A DNA stretch of 35,187 nt from an uncultured bacterium (lineage in GTDB: Bacteria > Bacteroidota > Bacteroidia > Bacteroidales > Muribaculaceae): contig CAJMNI010000024.1 of assembly GCA_905214735.1 (NCBI GenBank), forward strand, positions 1-35,187, written 5' to 3'. The notes under the pieces are model-generated. The model saw only the letters and a program-made list of their open reading frames with translations, did no database searches and had not been told where the DNA came from. Positions 13,552 to 24,301 of the stretch are shown piece by piece (within the stretch, counting starts at the first letter, position 1; each line of letters begins with the position of its first letter). Position numbers and translations under genes: made by a program.

Positions 13552-16278
13552 TCATTGCATTCCGGCAAGTATCTGCTCAAGTGTCATCGGGTCGACCAGA
13601 ACTGTGCGTGCTTTCCCTCCCTGTGCCGGAGAAACCACTCCTGCGGCCTGAAGCTGATCCATGATGCGGCCGGCGCGGTTGTAGCCGATTGCATACGTGC
13701 GCTGAAGAGCACTTGTCGATGCGACATTGCTGTTGACAACCTGACGGGCTATTTCCTCAAAGAGGGGATCCCTCTCTCCCATTGAGTCTGCCGACATCTT
13801 ATCGTCTGCCCCCTCCATGATGGGTTCGGGAAGCATATAAGGTCCCGTCGGATAAGGCTGGCGAGAAATGTAGTCGCATATCTCCTCGACTTCGGGGGTG
13901 TCGATGAATGCGCACTGAACTCGCGTTGTCTCCGAGTTATGGAAGATAAGCATGTCGCCGCGGCCGATCAGATGTTCGGCTCCGGTGGAATCGAGAATTG
14001 TCTTCGAATCGATTCCCGACGACACCTTGAAAGCGATTCGCGACGGGAAGTTGGCCTTGATCACGCCGGTGATCACATCGGTCGAAGGTCTTTGCGTCGC
14101 GATGATCACGTGGATACCGACTGCTCTCGCTTTGGCGGCCAGTCGGGCGATCGGTGTCTCGATGCTCTTGCCGAGCATCATGATCAGATCGGCAAACTCA
14201 TCGACCACCACAACAATATAAGGAAGGAATCTGTGGCCGTCGAGGGGATTGAGCTTTCCGGCGCGGATCTTGTCGTTATATTCCACGATGTTGCGCGTGC
14301 CGGCGGTCTTCAGCAAGGTGTATCGGTTATCCATCTCGATGCAAAGCGAACTCAACACGGCCTGCGCCCGCTCCGGCTCAGTGACCACCGGCTCCTCTTC
14401 GGGATTGTCGGTCGGTATCATCGCCATGTAGTGATTCTTCAGCGAGTTGTAGAAGCTGAATTCCACCTGCTTGGGGTCGATCATCACGAATTTGAGCTCA
14501 TAAGGAGCCTTGCAATAAAGAAGCGAGGCTATGATGGCGTTCAAGCCCACAGATTTACCCTGGCCCGTGGCGCCTGCCACCAATAGATGAGGCATCTTGG
14601 CCAGGTCGGTGATGTAGACTTCGTTGGAGATCGTGCTCCCTATGGCGATCGGCAGGTTGTAATGGTTCTGCTGGAACCTGTTGCTGCGGATCACCGTCTG
14701 CATCGAGACTGTCTGAGGATCCTTGTTGGCCACCTCTATGCCGACTGTCCCCTTTCCGGGTATGGGGGCGATGATTCTGACACCTATGGCCGACAGGCTG
14801 AGCGCTATGTCGTCGACGCGGTTGCGGATCTTGGCGATGGTCACTCCCTTGTCGGGTTTGATCTCATATAGGGTTACGGTCGGACCGACAGTAGCCCAGA
14901 TATCAGTGATGGGTATATTGAAGTTCAGCAGGGTAGCCTCGATTTTATTCTTGTTCTCAAGCTGCTCTTCGGCATCTATGTCGACCTGGTTGCCTGCCGG
15001 GCGGAGTATGTCGTAAGGGGGGAATTTGTATTTATGCGATTCGTAAAGTTCGACTTCCGACTTGAAATGCTTCCGATCGCTCTGCTCGATGGTGTTGACA
15101 TTGACCACCATCTTGTCAGCCTCTGCTTCAGCTTCATCAGTCTCGGGAGCATCATCAGATTCGGGGGCGTCATCAGATTCGGGCCTCTCTTCCGGGCATT
15201 CATCCGCATCCACTTCGGCAGAGTCCGGATCATTCTCCGATGCTGTATCTGCATTCTCCTCTGCCTGCGCACTCTCTGCGGTTTCTCCGGCGGCATTCTC
15301 CCTGCCGCTTTCTCTTTCGCTGTTTTCAGCCTCTTCGAGAAGATCCGCATCGATGGTGTCATAAATCGGGGCTTCATCCTCACCGAACGCAAGGGACTCG
15401 GTGGCATCGCTGATCTGGCCGGGCGTTTCTATCACTGTGGTTTCGCCGGCGTGGATGTCATCTATTTTCTCCTGCGACTGCATACGGCGGATTTCGGCCT
15501 GACGTGCCTCTTCGCGAGCACGTTCCTCGCGGAGAATGCGTCGGCGTTCGTCGCGCTGACGTTTCATTTTGATGATCCAGAGGATAAGGTCGCGCATACA
15601 GATCACCACAAATACCGCCACCATGAAAAGCGACAGCAATATCGCGCCGGTCCAGCCGACGAACTCAATGATGAATTGATTCACGTATGTGCCGTGATAG
15701 CCGCCCCAGTTCACTACAGTATGGGTGCTGACTGTGGCAAGTCCGATGATCAGCGACACCGTGATCAGCGCCACAATACACTTGATGGTGAAATCGACCG
15801 ACTTGAATTTCGGACGGCCCACAAGGAGTTTCAGCGTCATCGCCGCAAGCCAGAAGACTATCACGAATGAGCCGAGGCCGAAACATTCGTTGATCAGGAA
15901 TTCGGCCAGACGGGCTCCTCCTTCTCCTCCGGCATTGTTCACATGCCCGGCCGCACCTATGCCGGAGGCGTTGATGAGCGCCTGATCTTTGATGCAATTA
16001 CCAAAATATGAGAAAAACGCAACTCCAAGATAAACTGCGAGACATCCGATGAATATACCGGTCAGTAGCCGCGCAGTGGTGCCGGTGAGGGCCGCTTTGG
16101 CCTTCTTGAAAAAACCGTTGGAGTTTTCCGTATCTTTCTTCCTGACAGGCTCCTTCTTTTTCGATGGCTTGTCTGATTTCTTCTTTCCCTGGGCGCGAGA
16201 GGGTTCATTCGCGCTTTCGGGCGTTTCCCTTTCCTCAGGGTAATTGATTTCTGGAGAATAATTGTCGTAATTGCGCAT
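13552..16278 (-). CDS. ftsK: DNA translocase FtsK/SpoIIIE
   Basis: Septal DNA pump that clears chromosomes from the division plane and activates XerCD at dif. 908 residues: a basic N-terminal tail, four to five membrane helices (about 70-235), a charged linker (about 235-400) with an acidic repeat, then the motor. Motor marks are GTVGIEVANK, Walker A GATGQGKS near residue 570, Walker B YIVVVVDEFADL, and IIATQRPSTDVITG. The final 70 residues (ALQRTYAIGYNRAGRIMDQL) are the gamma winged helix that reads the polar KOPS sequences. ATG at 16278; upstream lies the inverted -7 repeat at 16304-16326. Complete. Confidence 0.97.
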   Translation of the reverse strand: MRNYDNYSPEINYPEERETPESANEPSRAQGKKKSDKPSKKKEPVRKKDTENSNGFFKKAKAALTGTTARLLTGIFIGCLAVYLGVAFFSYFGNCIKDQALINASGIGAAGHVNNAGGEGGARLAEFLINECFGLGSFVIVFWLAAMTLKLLVGRPKFKSVDFTIKCIVALITVSLIIGLATVSTHTVVNWGGYHGTYVNQFIIEFVGWTGAILLSLFMVAVFVVICMRDLILWIIKMKRQRDERRRILREERAREEARQAEIRRMQSQEKIDDIHAGETTVIETPGQISDATESLAFGEDEAPIYDTIDADLLEEAENSERESGRENAAGETAESAQAEENADTASENDPDSAEVDADECPEERPESDDAPESDDAPETDEAEAEADKMVVNVNTIEQSDRKHFKSEVELYESHKYKFPPYDILRPAGNQVDIDAEEQLENKNKIEATLLNFNIPITDIWATVGPTVTLYEIKPDKGVTIAKIRNRVDDIALSLSAIGVRIIAPIPGKGTVGIEVANKDPQTVSMQTVIRSNRFQQNHYNLPIAIGSTISNEVYITDLAKMPHLLVAGATGQGKSVGLNAIIASLLYCKAPYELKFVMIDPKQVEFSFYNSLKNHYMAMIPTDNPEEEPVVTEPERAQAVLSSLCIEMDNRYTLLKTAGTRNIVEYNDKIRAGKLNPLDGHRFLPYIVVVVDEFADLIMMLGKSIETPIARLAAKARAVGIHVIIATQRPSTDVITGVIKANFPSRIAFKVSSGIDSKTILDSTGAEHLIGRGDMLIFHNSETTRVQCAFIDTPEVEEICDYISRQPYPTGPYMLPEPIMEGADDKMSADSMGERDPLFEEIARQVVNSNVASTSALQRTYAIGYNRAGRIMDQLQAAGVVSPAQGGKARTVLVDPMTLEQILAGMQ
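15131..15184. repeat. Three 18-bp tandem repeats in the ftsK linker
   Basis: Three units (15131-15148, 15149-15166, 15167-15184) differ at a few positions. They encode in-frame repeats of Asp/Glu-Ser-Asp-Asp-Ala-Pro on the minus strand. They lengthen the disordered acidic linker between membrane and motor domains and are likely variable among strains by slippage. Confidence 0.8.
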
Positions 16279-16303
16279 GGAATCTTTGCCTGAAAGTCTT
16301 TCG

Positions 16304-16326
16304 TAAATTTGCGGACTACAAATTTA
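16304..16326. promoter_or_regulatory. Perfect inverted repeat containing the putative ftsK -7 element
   Basis: TAAATTTG (16304-16311), 7 bp, CAAATTTA (16319-16326). Each arm read on its own strand fits TAnnTTTG. The right arm, on the minus strand, is correctly placed for ftsK, with TTCG (16350-16347) as a weak -33 at a 20-bp gap. The left arm would fire towards the L,D-transpeptidase gene in antisense. Either an operator overlapping the promoter or divergent -7 elements. Confidence 0.5.
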
Positions 16327-16374
16327 GTGAATTTCTCCGTATTAATCGAAGTTATTCCAACTAATTTTCAAGAA

Positions 16375-17397
16375 TTATTCGGCCGGAGCCGCTGGTTCGG
16401 TTGCCGGCACGACGGGTTCTTCCTTCGCGGGTTTCTCTTCCGGAAGAAGCGTTGGGGCGACAGGCGAAGAAGCCGCGATTGAATCCGCGGGAACACCATT
16501 GGCATTGCTGCTCGAATCTGGTTTCTCCGTTTCCTCCTCTTTTTCTTTGGCTTTCAGTTTAGACTCGCTATCCGACATTGCATATTTCGGATCGGTCGGG
16601 AAATATGCTATGTCATAACCTTCTTCGCGGTTGACAGCGCGGTCACGTTTGCCGGGAAGCACAATGACAGGCATTCCTACCTCCACATAATTCACCAGCT
16701 CGAGAATATGCTCGTTGGTCACGCGGATACAGCCATGGCTCGTCCGGTGGCCCATCGACCAGGGAGCGCAGGTGCCGTGAATGCCGATCTGCGATGTCGT
16801 CGGTATTTTCAAGCGGATAAACCGGGGGCCGAACTGCCCTTTCTTCTTGCTTGTCCGCCCGTTGTCGTCGGTGAAAAGCCAGTCGGTGCTGTCGTAGACT
16901 CCTTCGACCGAGAAGAAACCCTCGGGCGTGCGCGAATCGGCTTTCTTGTGTTTTGTGCCGTAATTGCGTGCGCACGCCATGTCATAACTCAGCTCTTCGC
17001 GTCCGTATTTATCGTATAATATCACTTTCATCCGGGCCTTGTCGACCACGATAAACCGCGAATATGTGCTGTTGAGCAACTTCGAGGCATATTCGGGAGA
17101 ATGTTCCGCAACTGTCGGAATAATTCCTTCGAGATATTCGGCGGCATGACCGGAATTGTGGATATATGCGAGAGTTTCGTCGATATTATGAAGCTTCACC
17201 GGAGGAAGCTCTTCCTCCTTCTCTTCCTTATCAACGCTGTCGGTTTTCATTTCCGACGGAGTCACGATTCTGTCGGCTTCATTAATATAGCCGTCGGTCG
17301 CTTTTTTCTCTTCCGATTTACACGAAACCAGAATTGGCAGCGCGACGCATATAATCGCCGCCGCAACCTTACGTCTGTTGAGGTAAAATGTTTTCAA
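16375..17397 (-). CDS. L,D-transpeptidase (YkuD) lipoprotein
   Basis: Peptidoglycan-modifying enzyme that forms L,D cross-links or attaches proteins to the wall; YkuD domain. 340 residues with lipobox LVSC (Cys26). The active site is IHGTC...SHGCIR: His207, Ser220, His221, nucleophile Cys223, Arg225. The domain covers about 112-246; residues 255-340 are a Glu/Lys/Pro/Ala-rich tail, probably disordered. The only plausible start is TTG at 17397: a TGA codon lies directly upstream in frame, and no ATG exists before the end of the signal peptide. It is separated from ftsK by 96 bp. Promoter and direct repeat lie at 17484-17531. Confidence 0.9.
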   Translation of the reverse strand: MKTFYLNRRKVAAAIICVALPILVSCKSEEKKATDGYINEADRIVTPSEMKTDSVDKEEKEEELPPVKLHNIDETLAYIHNSGHAAEYLEGIIPTVAEHSPEYASKLLNSTYSRFIVVDKARMKVILYDKYGREELSYDMACARNYGTKHKKADSRTPEGFFSVEGVYDSTDWLFTDDNGRTSKKKGQFGPRFIRLKIPTTSQIGIHGTCAPWSMGHRTSHGCIRVTNEHILELVNYVEVGMPVIVLPGKRDRAVNREEGYDIAYFPTDPKYAMSDSESKLKAKEKEEETEKPDSSSNANGVPADSIAASSPVAPTLLPEEKPAKEEPVVPATEPAAPAE

Positions 17398-17483
17398 TCA
17401 ATCAATGTTTTAATGGGAATTCAGTTATCGTTTCGTTTCTAAGACCCCAGTGACACAAATCATCATGTCAGGTCATTAAAATG

Positions 17484-17514
17484 CAAAGTTAGACATTATT
17501 TGTCGGAAAAGAAA
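17484..17514 (-). promoter_or_regulatory. Putative promoter of the L,D-transpeptidase gene
   Basis: On the minus strand TTTC (17514-17511), a 19-bp gap and TAACTTTG (17491-17484): a perfect -7 with a one-base mismatch at -33. It lies about 85 bp before the TTG start and overlaps the direct repeat at 17496-17531. Confidence 0.55.
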
Positions 17515-17531
17515 ATTATTTGCCGGAAAAG
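17496..17531. repeat. 16-bp direct repeat upstream of the L,D-transpeptidase gene
   Basis: TTATTTGTCGGAAAAG (17496-17511) and TTATTTGCCGGAAAAG (17516-17531) differ at one base and are spaced 20 bp start to start, close to two helical turns. The promoter-proximal copy covers the -33 to -10 spacer, so a regulator binding both would act directly on the promoter. Confidence 0.7.
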
Positions 17532-17680
17532 GGATTTTTGACAGGTCCGATTCCTTATGCTGAAACTTTTACCCTCTCTGAGATGGCAAATTTGAAGAAT
17601 ATTTGTTAAATTCGCATTTCAAGACCAAGGACACGCTCTCCGTAACGGTGACATAGACCGTCGCCACACCTCTAATCCAA

Positions 17681-17851
17681 ATGAAGACTTCAGTAATCAT
17701 CGGACTCTCGATTCTTCTCATGCTCTGGCTCTGGTTCGCATGGATGCTTCTATCAGCCGGAGGAATCAATCTGAAGAATATCCTCATCCTTGTGATGTCG
17801 GGGATTATCGTGTTCGTGCCCCTGGTGAAAAAATATTTTCGGAAGAATTAG
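17681..17851 (+). CDS. Small two-helix membrane protein abutting dxs
   Basis: 56 residues: MKTSVIIGLSILLMLWLWFA opens a first helix (about 4-25), then a short polar turn SAGGINLKN and a second helix (ILILVMSGIIVFVPLV, about 34-49) ending in the basic KKYFRKN. The stop TAG (17849-17851) is immediately followed by the dxs ATG at 17852, so translation is almost certainly coupled. Base composition and codons match dxs. I do not recognise the family. It may be an independent membrane peptide or a leader that sets dxs translation. The 283 bp before it contain the transpeptidase promoter on the other strand and no TAnnTTTG on this strand. Confidence 0.7.
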   Translation: MKTSVIIGLSILLMLWLWFAWMLLSAGGINLKNILILVMSGIIVFVPLVKKYFRKN

Positions 17852-19825
<1,974 letters not shown>

Positions 19826-19855
19826 AATTACCCTGCAAGGAACAACACACATAAA

Positions 19856-21190
19856 ATGAAGATAATAATCGCCGGCGCCGGAGAAGTCGGCACGCATCTG
19901 GCCAAAATGCTCTCCAAAGAGGATCAGGACATAACTCTCCTTGATTCCGACCAGTCGCGCCTCGACATGATCGACTCCAACTATAACCTGATGACCTGGA
20001 ACGGATCGGCCTCTTCTTTCGATTCGCTTTCCGACGTCGGAGTTGCTGATGCAGATCTATATATTGCCGTCACTCCCTACGAAACGCGCAACATCACCAG
20101 CTGCGCCATAGCCAAAAGGCTCGGAGCCAAGAAAACGGTGGCCCGAATCGACAACAGCGAGTTTCTCGTGCCCGAAAACAAGAAGGTGCTCCGCGACATC
20201 GGGACTGACTTTCTGATCTATCCCGAAAACGTGGCCGCCAACGAGATAGCCACAGCCCTGAGCCACAACTGGGCCCGATATTGGGCCGAGCTCCACGATG
20301 GCCGTCTGCTGCTCATCGGCGTGAAGATACACGCCAATTCAGTGCTCCTCAACGTGAAGCTGAAAGACCTTCCGGTCACCACCCACGACTTCCACATCGC
20401 GGCCATCAAACGCAGCAGCGAGACAATCATACCCAACGGTAACGACGAAATTCTCCCGGGCGACATCGTATATTTCATCACCACTCCTCCTTTCACCCAG
20501 CGGGTGCGCGAACTTTGCGGCAAGACCAAGCGGGTGATCAAGAAGGTCCTCGTGATGGGGGGAAGCCGGATCACCCGACGATTTGCCCGGCTCTACAGCG
20601 ACAAGTTCCATATCAAGATACTCGACAAGGATATGGCCAACTGCGAGGAGATGGCAACTCTTTTTCCCGACTGCGAAATAGTCTATGGCGATGGCCGCGA
20701 CATAGAGGTGCTTGCCGAAAACAACATCTATCAGTATGACGCCTTCATGGCCCTGACCGATTCGTCGGAAACGAATATCCTCACTTGCATGACGGCCAAG
20801 GAGTTCGGAGTGCCGAAAACGATAGCAGAAGTCGAAAACCTCCAGTTTTTCGGTCAGGCGGAGAATCTGAATATCGGCTCGATCATCAATAAGAAACTCT
20901 TGGCTTCAAGCCATATATACAAGATTCTTCTTGATGCCGACGAAAGCGACTCCCGCTTCTTTGCCCTTCCCGACGCGGAAGTTGCGGAGATTTATGTCAA
21001 GGAGGGAGCCAAGATCACAAAAAAAGCCGTCAAGGATCTCCGGCTCCCCTTCGGAATGACTCTTGCTGCTCTCGTCAGAGGCGACAAAGTGATGCTCGTC
21101 AGCGGCAACACCCATATCGAAGCCGGAGACTTCGTTGTGGTGTTCAGTATAATGGGCACGCTTCAGAAGATTGAAAAATGGTTTAATTAG
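19856..21190 (+). CDS. trkA: Potassium uptake regulator TrkA (two RCK domains)
   Basis: Cytosolic ring protein that gates the TrkH potassium channel in response to nucleotides. 444 residues arranged as two RCK/TrkA-N plus TrkA-C pairs. The first Rossmann fold opens MKIIIAGAGEVGTHLAKML with acidic DSD at the end of beta-2 (NAD-type). The second opens near 228 as KKVLVMGGSRITRRFARLY, which has lost the classical GxGxxG, as is usual for the second TrkA half; its beta-2 end is ILDKD. TrkA-C domains lie around 135-215 and 365-444. It follows dxs by 30 bp and precedes trkH by 50 bp. Confidence 0.95.
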   Translation: MKIIIAGAGEVGTHLAKMLSKEDQDITLLDSDQSRLDMIDSNYNLMTWNGSASSFDSLSDVGVADADLYIAVTPYETRNITSCAIAKRLGAKKTVARIDNSEFLVPENKKVLRDIGTDFLIYPENVAANEIATALSHNWARYWAELHDGRLLLIGVKIHANSVLLNVKLKDLPVTTHDFHIAAIKRSSETIIPNGNDEILPGDIVYFITTPPFTQRVRELCGKTKRVIKKVLVMGGSRITRRFARLYSDKFHIKILDKDMANCEEMATLFPDCEIVYGDGRDIEVLAENNIYQYDAFMALTDSSETNILTCMTAKEFGVPKTIAEVENLQFFGQAENLNIGSIINKKLLASSHIYKILLDADESDSRFFALPDAEVAEIYVKEGAKITKKAVKDLRLPFGMTLAALVRGDKVMLVSGNTHIEAGDFVVVFSIMGTLQKIEKWFN

Positions 21191-21240
21191 CCCTGTCTCA
21201 GTTTCGTAGAATCCCAATCAGCCCATATCCATCAGTCAAG

Positions 21241-22746
21241 ATGCCTTACAACACTAGAATCCGCTCAATGTCGCTCGCATTCCGCAAGAAGTATTACATC
21301 AACATGCCGATGCTGCTGAGGGTGATCGGAGTGCTTCTGATCATCGAATCTGTGTTCATGGTCATCCCGGTGATCGTGGCGCTTTCCAACTCCGGCGAGA
21401 GCGTGATTCCTTTTCTCAGCTGTCTTGGCATAACGGGAGTCAGCGGTCTGCTGATGACAATGCTCAGGCCGAAATCGCGCGAGATGGGAAAGCGCGAGGC
21501 AATCCTGCTGACCGGCTTCACATGGGTGGTGCTTTCCCTTTTCGGAATGCTCCCTTTCATATTCTACAAGACCCATCTGTCGGTGACCGACGCTTTTTTC
21601 GAAACGATGTCGGGATTCACCACCACCGGCGCTTCGGTGCTCGACTCGCTCGAGAATATCCCTAAATCAATCCTCGTGTGGCGATGCGTGATCCAGTGGA
21701 TCGGCGGACTCGGAATCATTCTCTTCACCCTCGCCGTGGTGCCGATGCTCAATTATGCCGGAGGCATGCAGCTTTTCAACGCCGAAGTCACCGGAATCAC
21801 CCACGACAAGCTGCGCCCGCGCGTAAGCTACACTGCCAAAGGTCTCTGGGGCGTCTATGCGATCCTGACAGTAATTCTCATCATCCTGCTGAGTTTCTCG
21901 GAAATGGACTTTTACGACGCTCTCTGCTATGGCCTCTCGACCATGTCGACCGGAGGCTTCGCCAACAGCGACATGAGCCTCGGCCGATGGAATTCCTACT
22001 ATATCAAGAGCGTGATGATCATCTTCATGTTTCTCGGAGGAGTGAATTTCGCGCTTATCTACAATGTGGCGATGGGAAAGACAAAACGCCTTCTGAAAAA
22101 TACGGCACTGAAGGTGTACATCTGGATTCTGATTGTATGCTTCCTGCTCCTTTCGCTCAACGTCTTCATCGAGGGGCTCGCCGAAAACGTGGCCGATGTT
22201 ACGATCGACCCGCTTTTTCAGGCCGTATCCATTCTGTCGTCAACCGGAATCACCGAGCCCGATTTCTCCAACTGGGGTTCGCTATCCATAGTGATGCTGA
22301 TCATCATGATGTTTATGGGAGCCTGCGCCGGAAGCACATCAGGAGGTGCAAAGGTGGACCGTTTTATCGTCCTCTTCAAATTCCTCAAGAACGAATTTTA
22401 TAAAATGATGCACCCCAACGCCGTGACGTCGGTCAGCATCAACGGCAAAGGAGTGCAGCCGGCAATCGTCCATAAGACGCTCGCCTTTCTGTTCGTATAT
22501 GTTTTCGTGATTGTGGCCGGAGGCATGGCCCTCTGTCTGATGGGACTTTCTCTCAAAGACGGTTTCTTCTGCGCCCTCTCTGCGATTTCCAACACCGGAC
22601 TCAGCACCGCCTCGACCGGCTTCTCGGGAAACTACGCCATGATGCCCGACATAGCCAAATGGCTGTTGGCTTTCATAATGCTCGTGGGCCGTCTTGAACT
22701 CTTCACAGTCCTGCTCGTCTTCACCCCATCGTTCTGGCGGCGCTGA
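21241..22746 (+). CDS. trkH: Potassium channel/transporter subunit TrkH
   Basis: Inner-membrane K+ uptake subunit paired with TrkA. 501 residues built of four M1-P-M2 repeats. The selectivity-filter glycines are visible in four pore loops: GFTTTGAS, STMSTGGFAN, LSSTGITEPD and ISNTGLSTAS. An intramembrane loop (GACAGSTSGGAKVDR) sits in the third repeat, and the family signature WIGGLGIILFTLAVVPML follows the first pore. An ATG at 21271 (MSLAFRKKYYIN) is an alternative start. Its 3' end leaves 21 bp before the convergent DUF3108 gene, with no hairpin visible. Confidence 0.95.
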   Translation: MPYNTRIRSMSLAFRKKYYINMPMLLRVIGVLLIIESVFMVIPVIVALSNSGESVIPFLSCLGITGVSGLLMTMLRPKSREMGKREAILLTGFTWVVLSLFGMLPFIFYKTHLSVTDAFFETMSGFTTTGASVLDSLENIPKSILVWRCVIQWIGGLGIILFTLAVVPMLNYAGGMQLFNAEVTGITHDKLRPRVSYTAKGLWGVYAILTVILIILLSFSEMDFYDALCYGLSTMSTGGFANSDMSLGRWNSYYIKSVMIIFMFLGGVNFALIYNVAMGKTKRLLKNTALKVYIWILIVCFLLLSLNVFIEGLAENVADVTIDPLFQAVSILSSTGITEPDFSNWGSLSIVMLIIMMFMGACAGSTSGGAKVDRFIVLFKFLKNEFYKMMHPNAVTSVSINGKGVQPAIVHKTLAFLFVYVFVIVAGGMALCLMGLSLKDGFFCALSAISNTGLSTASTGFSGNYAMMPDIAKWLLAFIMLVGRLELFTVLLVFTPSFWRR

Positions 22747-22767
22747 TTCCCCGCTCTCTATGAGTCA

Positions 22768-23550
22768 TCAGGGCATATAATAGGCCCTTACCTCACCTAC
22801 AGGAAGCTGACCTACAAGGTAGAGCGGAATATGAGCCGCATCGGTTGATATCCATGTGTCCATGTCCTCGCTAGATTTCTTACCACCCTCCTGAGTGAAA
22901 CGGAATTTGATATGGTAAGCCTGACGCTGGGTCTTGTTGCGTAGCTTGATCGTCTCGACGCCAAGGCTGCGGATTGTCACGATCTCTTTCTTGCGGCCCG
23001 AAAAGACCGTAGCCTTATAGACCTTGTTGCGGCTCAGCTGCGAATAGTCAAGCTGTCTGAGATAATAGAATATGGAAAGCATGTCGTAGACCGGACCGTT
23101 TGACTGAAGAGTCAGATTCTTGACGGTCATTTTCCCCTTTTTATCATAACGATAGCGCTTGGTCACACCCTTTGTGATATTCCCTGCGCGGCTGTAGGAT
23201 ATCTCGTCGCGCTTATGCGTGCCCTTCTCATGGGTCACTTTCTTATATAACTTCGGCAGGAGGCCGTTGCGCGCGATAACGCCCGATAGCGTGTCGCGGA
23301 CGCTATAGAATTTATCCGCCCAGGGCTTGGTGCGGGCTGCCAGCATCACCCGATAATCGTTCCCGACATTTCTAAGCGACAAGGTTGCCTCTCCTGCATC
23401 CTTATGCACGAGCCCCCACTTATAGCTGATCACATAATGCAGCTTTTCATTTTGAAAGGCGACTGCAGCTTCGGCTTTCTGAAAGGAAACAACCGATAGC
23501 GCAATAACCAGGATATATGCAAACAGTCTTTTCATTGAGATTGATTTCAT
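22768..23550 (-). CDS. DUF3108-domain periplasmic protein
   Basis: 260 residues with a signal peptide (about 1-28, MKSISMKRLFAYILVIALSV; a second ATG at 23535 would still leave it intact), then a beta-rich body without further membrane helices. The order FQNEKLHYVISYKWGLVHKD, FYSVRDTLSGVI, KKVTHEKGTHKRDE and WISTDAAHIPLYL matches DUF3108 (DUF3108 is a LolA/LptD-like beta sheet of unknown role, probably in envelope homeostasis). Convergent with trkH; a 219-bp gap upstream separates it from the thioredoxin gene and holds that gene's terminator. No promoter recognised. Function unknown. Confidence 0.8.
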   Translation of the reverse strand: MKSISMKRLFAYILVIALSVVSFQKAEAAVAFQNEKLHYVISYKWGLVHKDAGEATLSLRNVGNDYRVMLAARTKPWADKFYSVRDTLSGVIARNGLLPKLYKKVTHEKGTHKRDEISYSRAGNITKGVTKRYRYDKKGKMTVKNLTLQSNGPVYDMLSIFYYLRQLDYSQLSRNKVYKATVFSGRKKEIVTIRSLGVETIKLRNKTQRQAYHIKFRFTQEGGKKSSEDMDTWISTDAAHIPLYLVGQLPVGEVRAYYMP

Positions 23551-23698
23551 TTAGGATAATTTTCAATTAAGACAATAACGGCTTCATATAGTTTATTCAT
23601 GCGCTTCAATGGCCGCCACAAAAAAAGTTAAAGAGATAATCCTGCCCCGGGCGGCTTGGCTTTTCGCAATCCGGTGATTTGAAAGTAGCTGATAGAAA

Positions 23699-23750
23699 AC
23701 AGTAAAGCGGCGTAATCCAGAAGGAAAACGCCGCCTTGTGTTTACTGTGA
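23699..23750 (-). terminator. Intrinsic terminator of the thioredoxin gene
   Basis: On the minus strand CAGTAAAC...GGCGGCGT pairs with ACGCCGC...TTTACTG, a two-part stem with a small internal asymmetry and a loop of about 15 nt, followed by TTTTCT. It begins roughly 20 bp after the thioredoxin stop. Confidence 0.75.
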
Positions 23751-23769
23751 TCGGTTTCAGCGAAGCCGA

Positions 23770-24066
23770 TTAATAATATTTTGCAAGCTCACTCTCAAGT
23801 TCCTGCAGCGGACGAGCGCCGGATACTCTCCATTTCATCTCTCCGTTCTGGAAAATCATGAACGTCGGGACGGATCTTACATTATATACAGCCGAAAGCT
23901 GCTGGTTTTTGTCAATGTCTATCTTGATTATTCTTGCCTTGTCGCCAACTTTGCCGGCCAGTTCTTCAAGAACCGGATGCATCATCTGGCAGGGTCCGCA
24001 CCAGGTGGCGAAAAAATCGACTAAGACAGGTTTCACCGATTTGATAATGTCATCAAATTTTTCCAT
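23770..24066 (-). CDS. Thioredoxin
   Basis: 98-residue cytosolic thioredoxin fold with redox motif WCGPC (Trp22, Cys23, Cys26) inside VDFFATWCGPCQMMHPVL, the buried charge Asp17, and the cis-proline loop VRSVPTFMIF. No signal peptide or lipobox, so it is cytosolic and a likely partner of TrxB (11841-12788). Monocistronic, with a hairpin terminator downstream. Slightly shorter than E. coli TrxA (108) because the N-terminal strand is abbreviated. Whether it is the main thioredoxin or one of several paralogues cannot be decided here, so I give no symbol. Confidence 0.93.
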   Translation of the reverse strand: MEKFDDIIKSVKPVLVDFFATWCGPCQMMHPVLEELAGKVGDKARIIKIDIDKNQQLSAVYNVRSVPTFMIFQNGEMKWRVSGARPLQELESELAKYY

Positions 24067-24178
24067 AATATATCTGTATTTATTAGAATTTTAACATCCT
24101 TGGCGCATAAACTTGAATAATCTCGTCAATGCTTCCATCAATCATAACAAATCAACGGGAAACTTGTTGACAAATTAT

Positions 24179-24209
24179 TTTGTAAATCACCCAAAAAGAG
24201 CTATCTTTG
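24179..24209 (+). promoter_or_regulatory. Bacteroidota-type promoter for the glutamine synthetase gene
   Basis: TTTG (24179-24182), a 19-bp gap and TATCTTTG (24202-24209) fit the consensus on both elements. The leader would be about 85 nt. It contains a short hairpin-capable stretch (CCGTTCCGAAGGGTCGGAAGCGG) that I cannot assign to a known riboregulator. Confidence 0.75.
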
Positions 24210-24301
24210 CTATGCCACAGCCGTTCCGAAGGGTCGGAAGCGGCAAAATATTGTAATAAGACCTTATAAACACCTTAAATCTACATATCAGAAACAAAAC
24301 C

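Noticed and set aside
15034..15870. 278-codon open frame opposite ftsK
   Set aside because: Antisense to the FtsK linker and membrane region; composition is explained by the acidic repeats and hydrophobic helices on the other strand.
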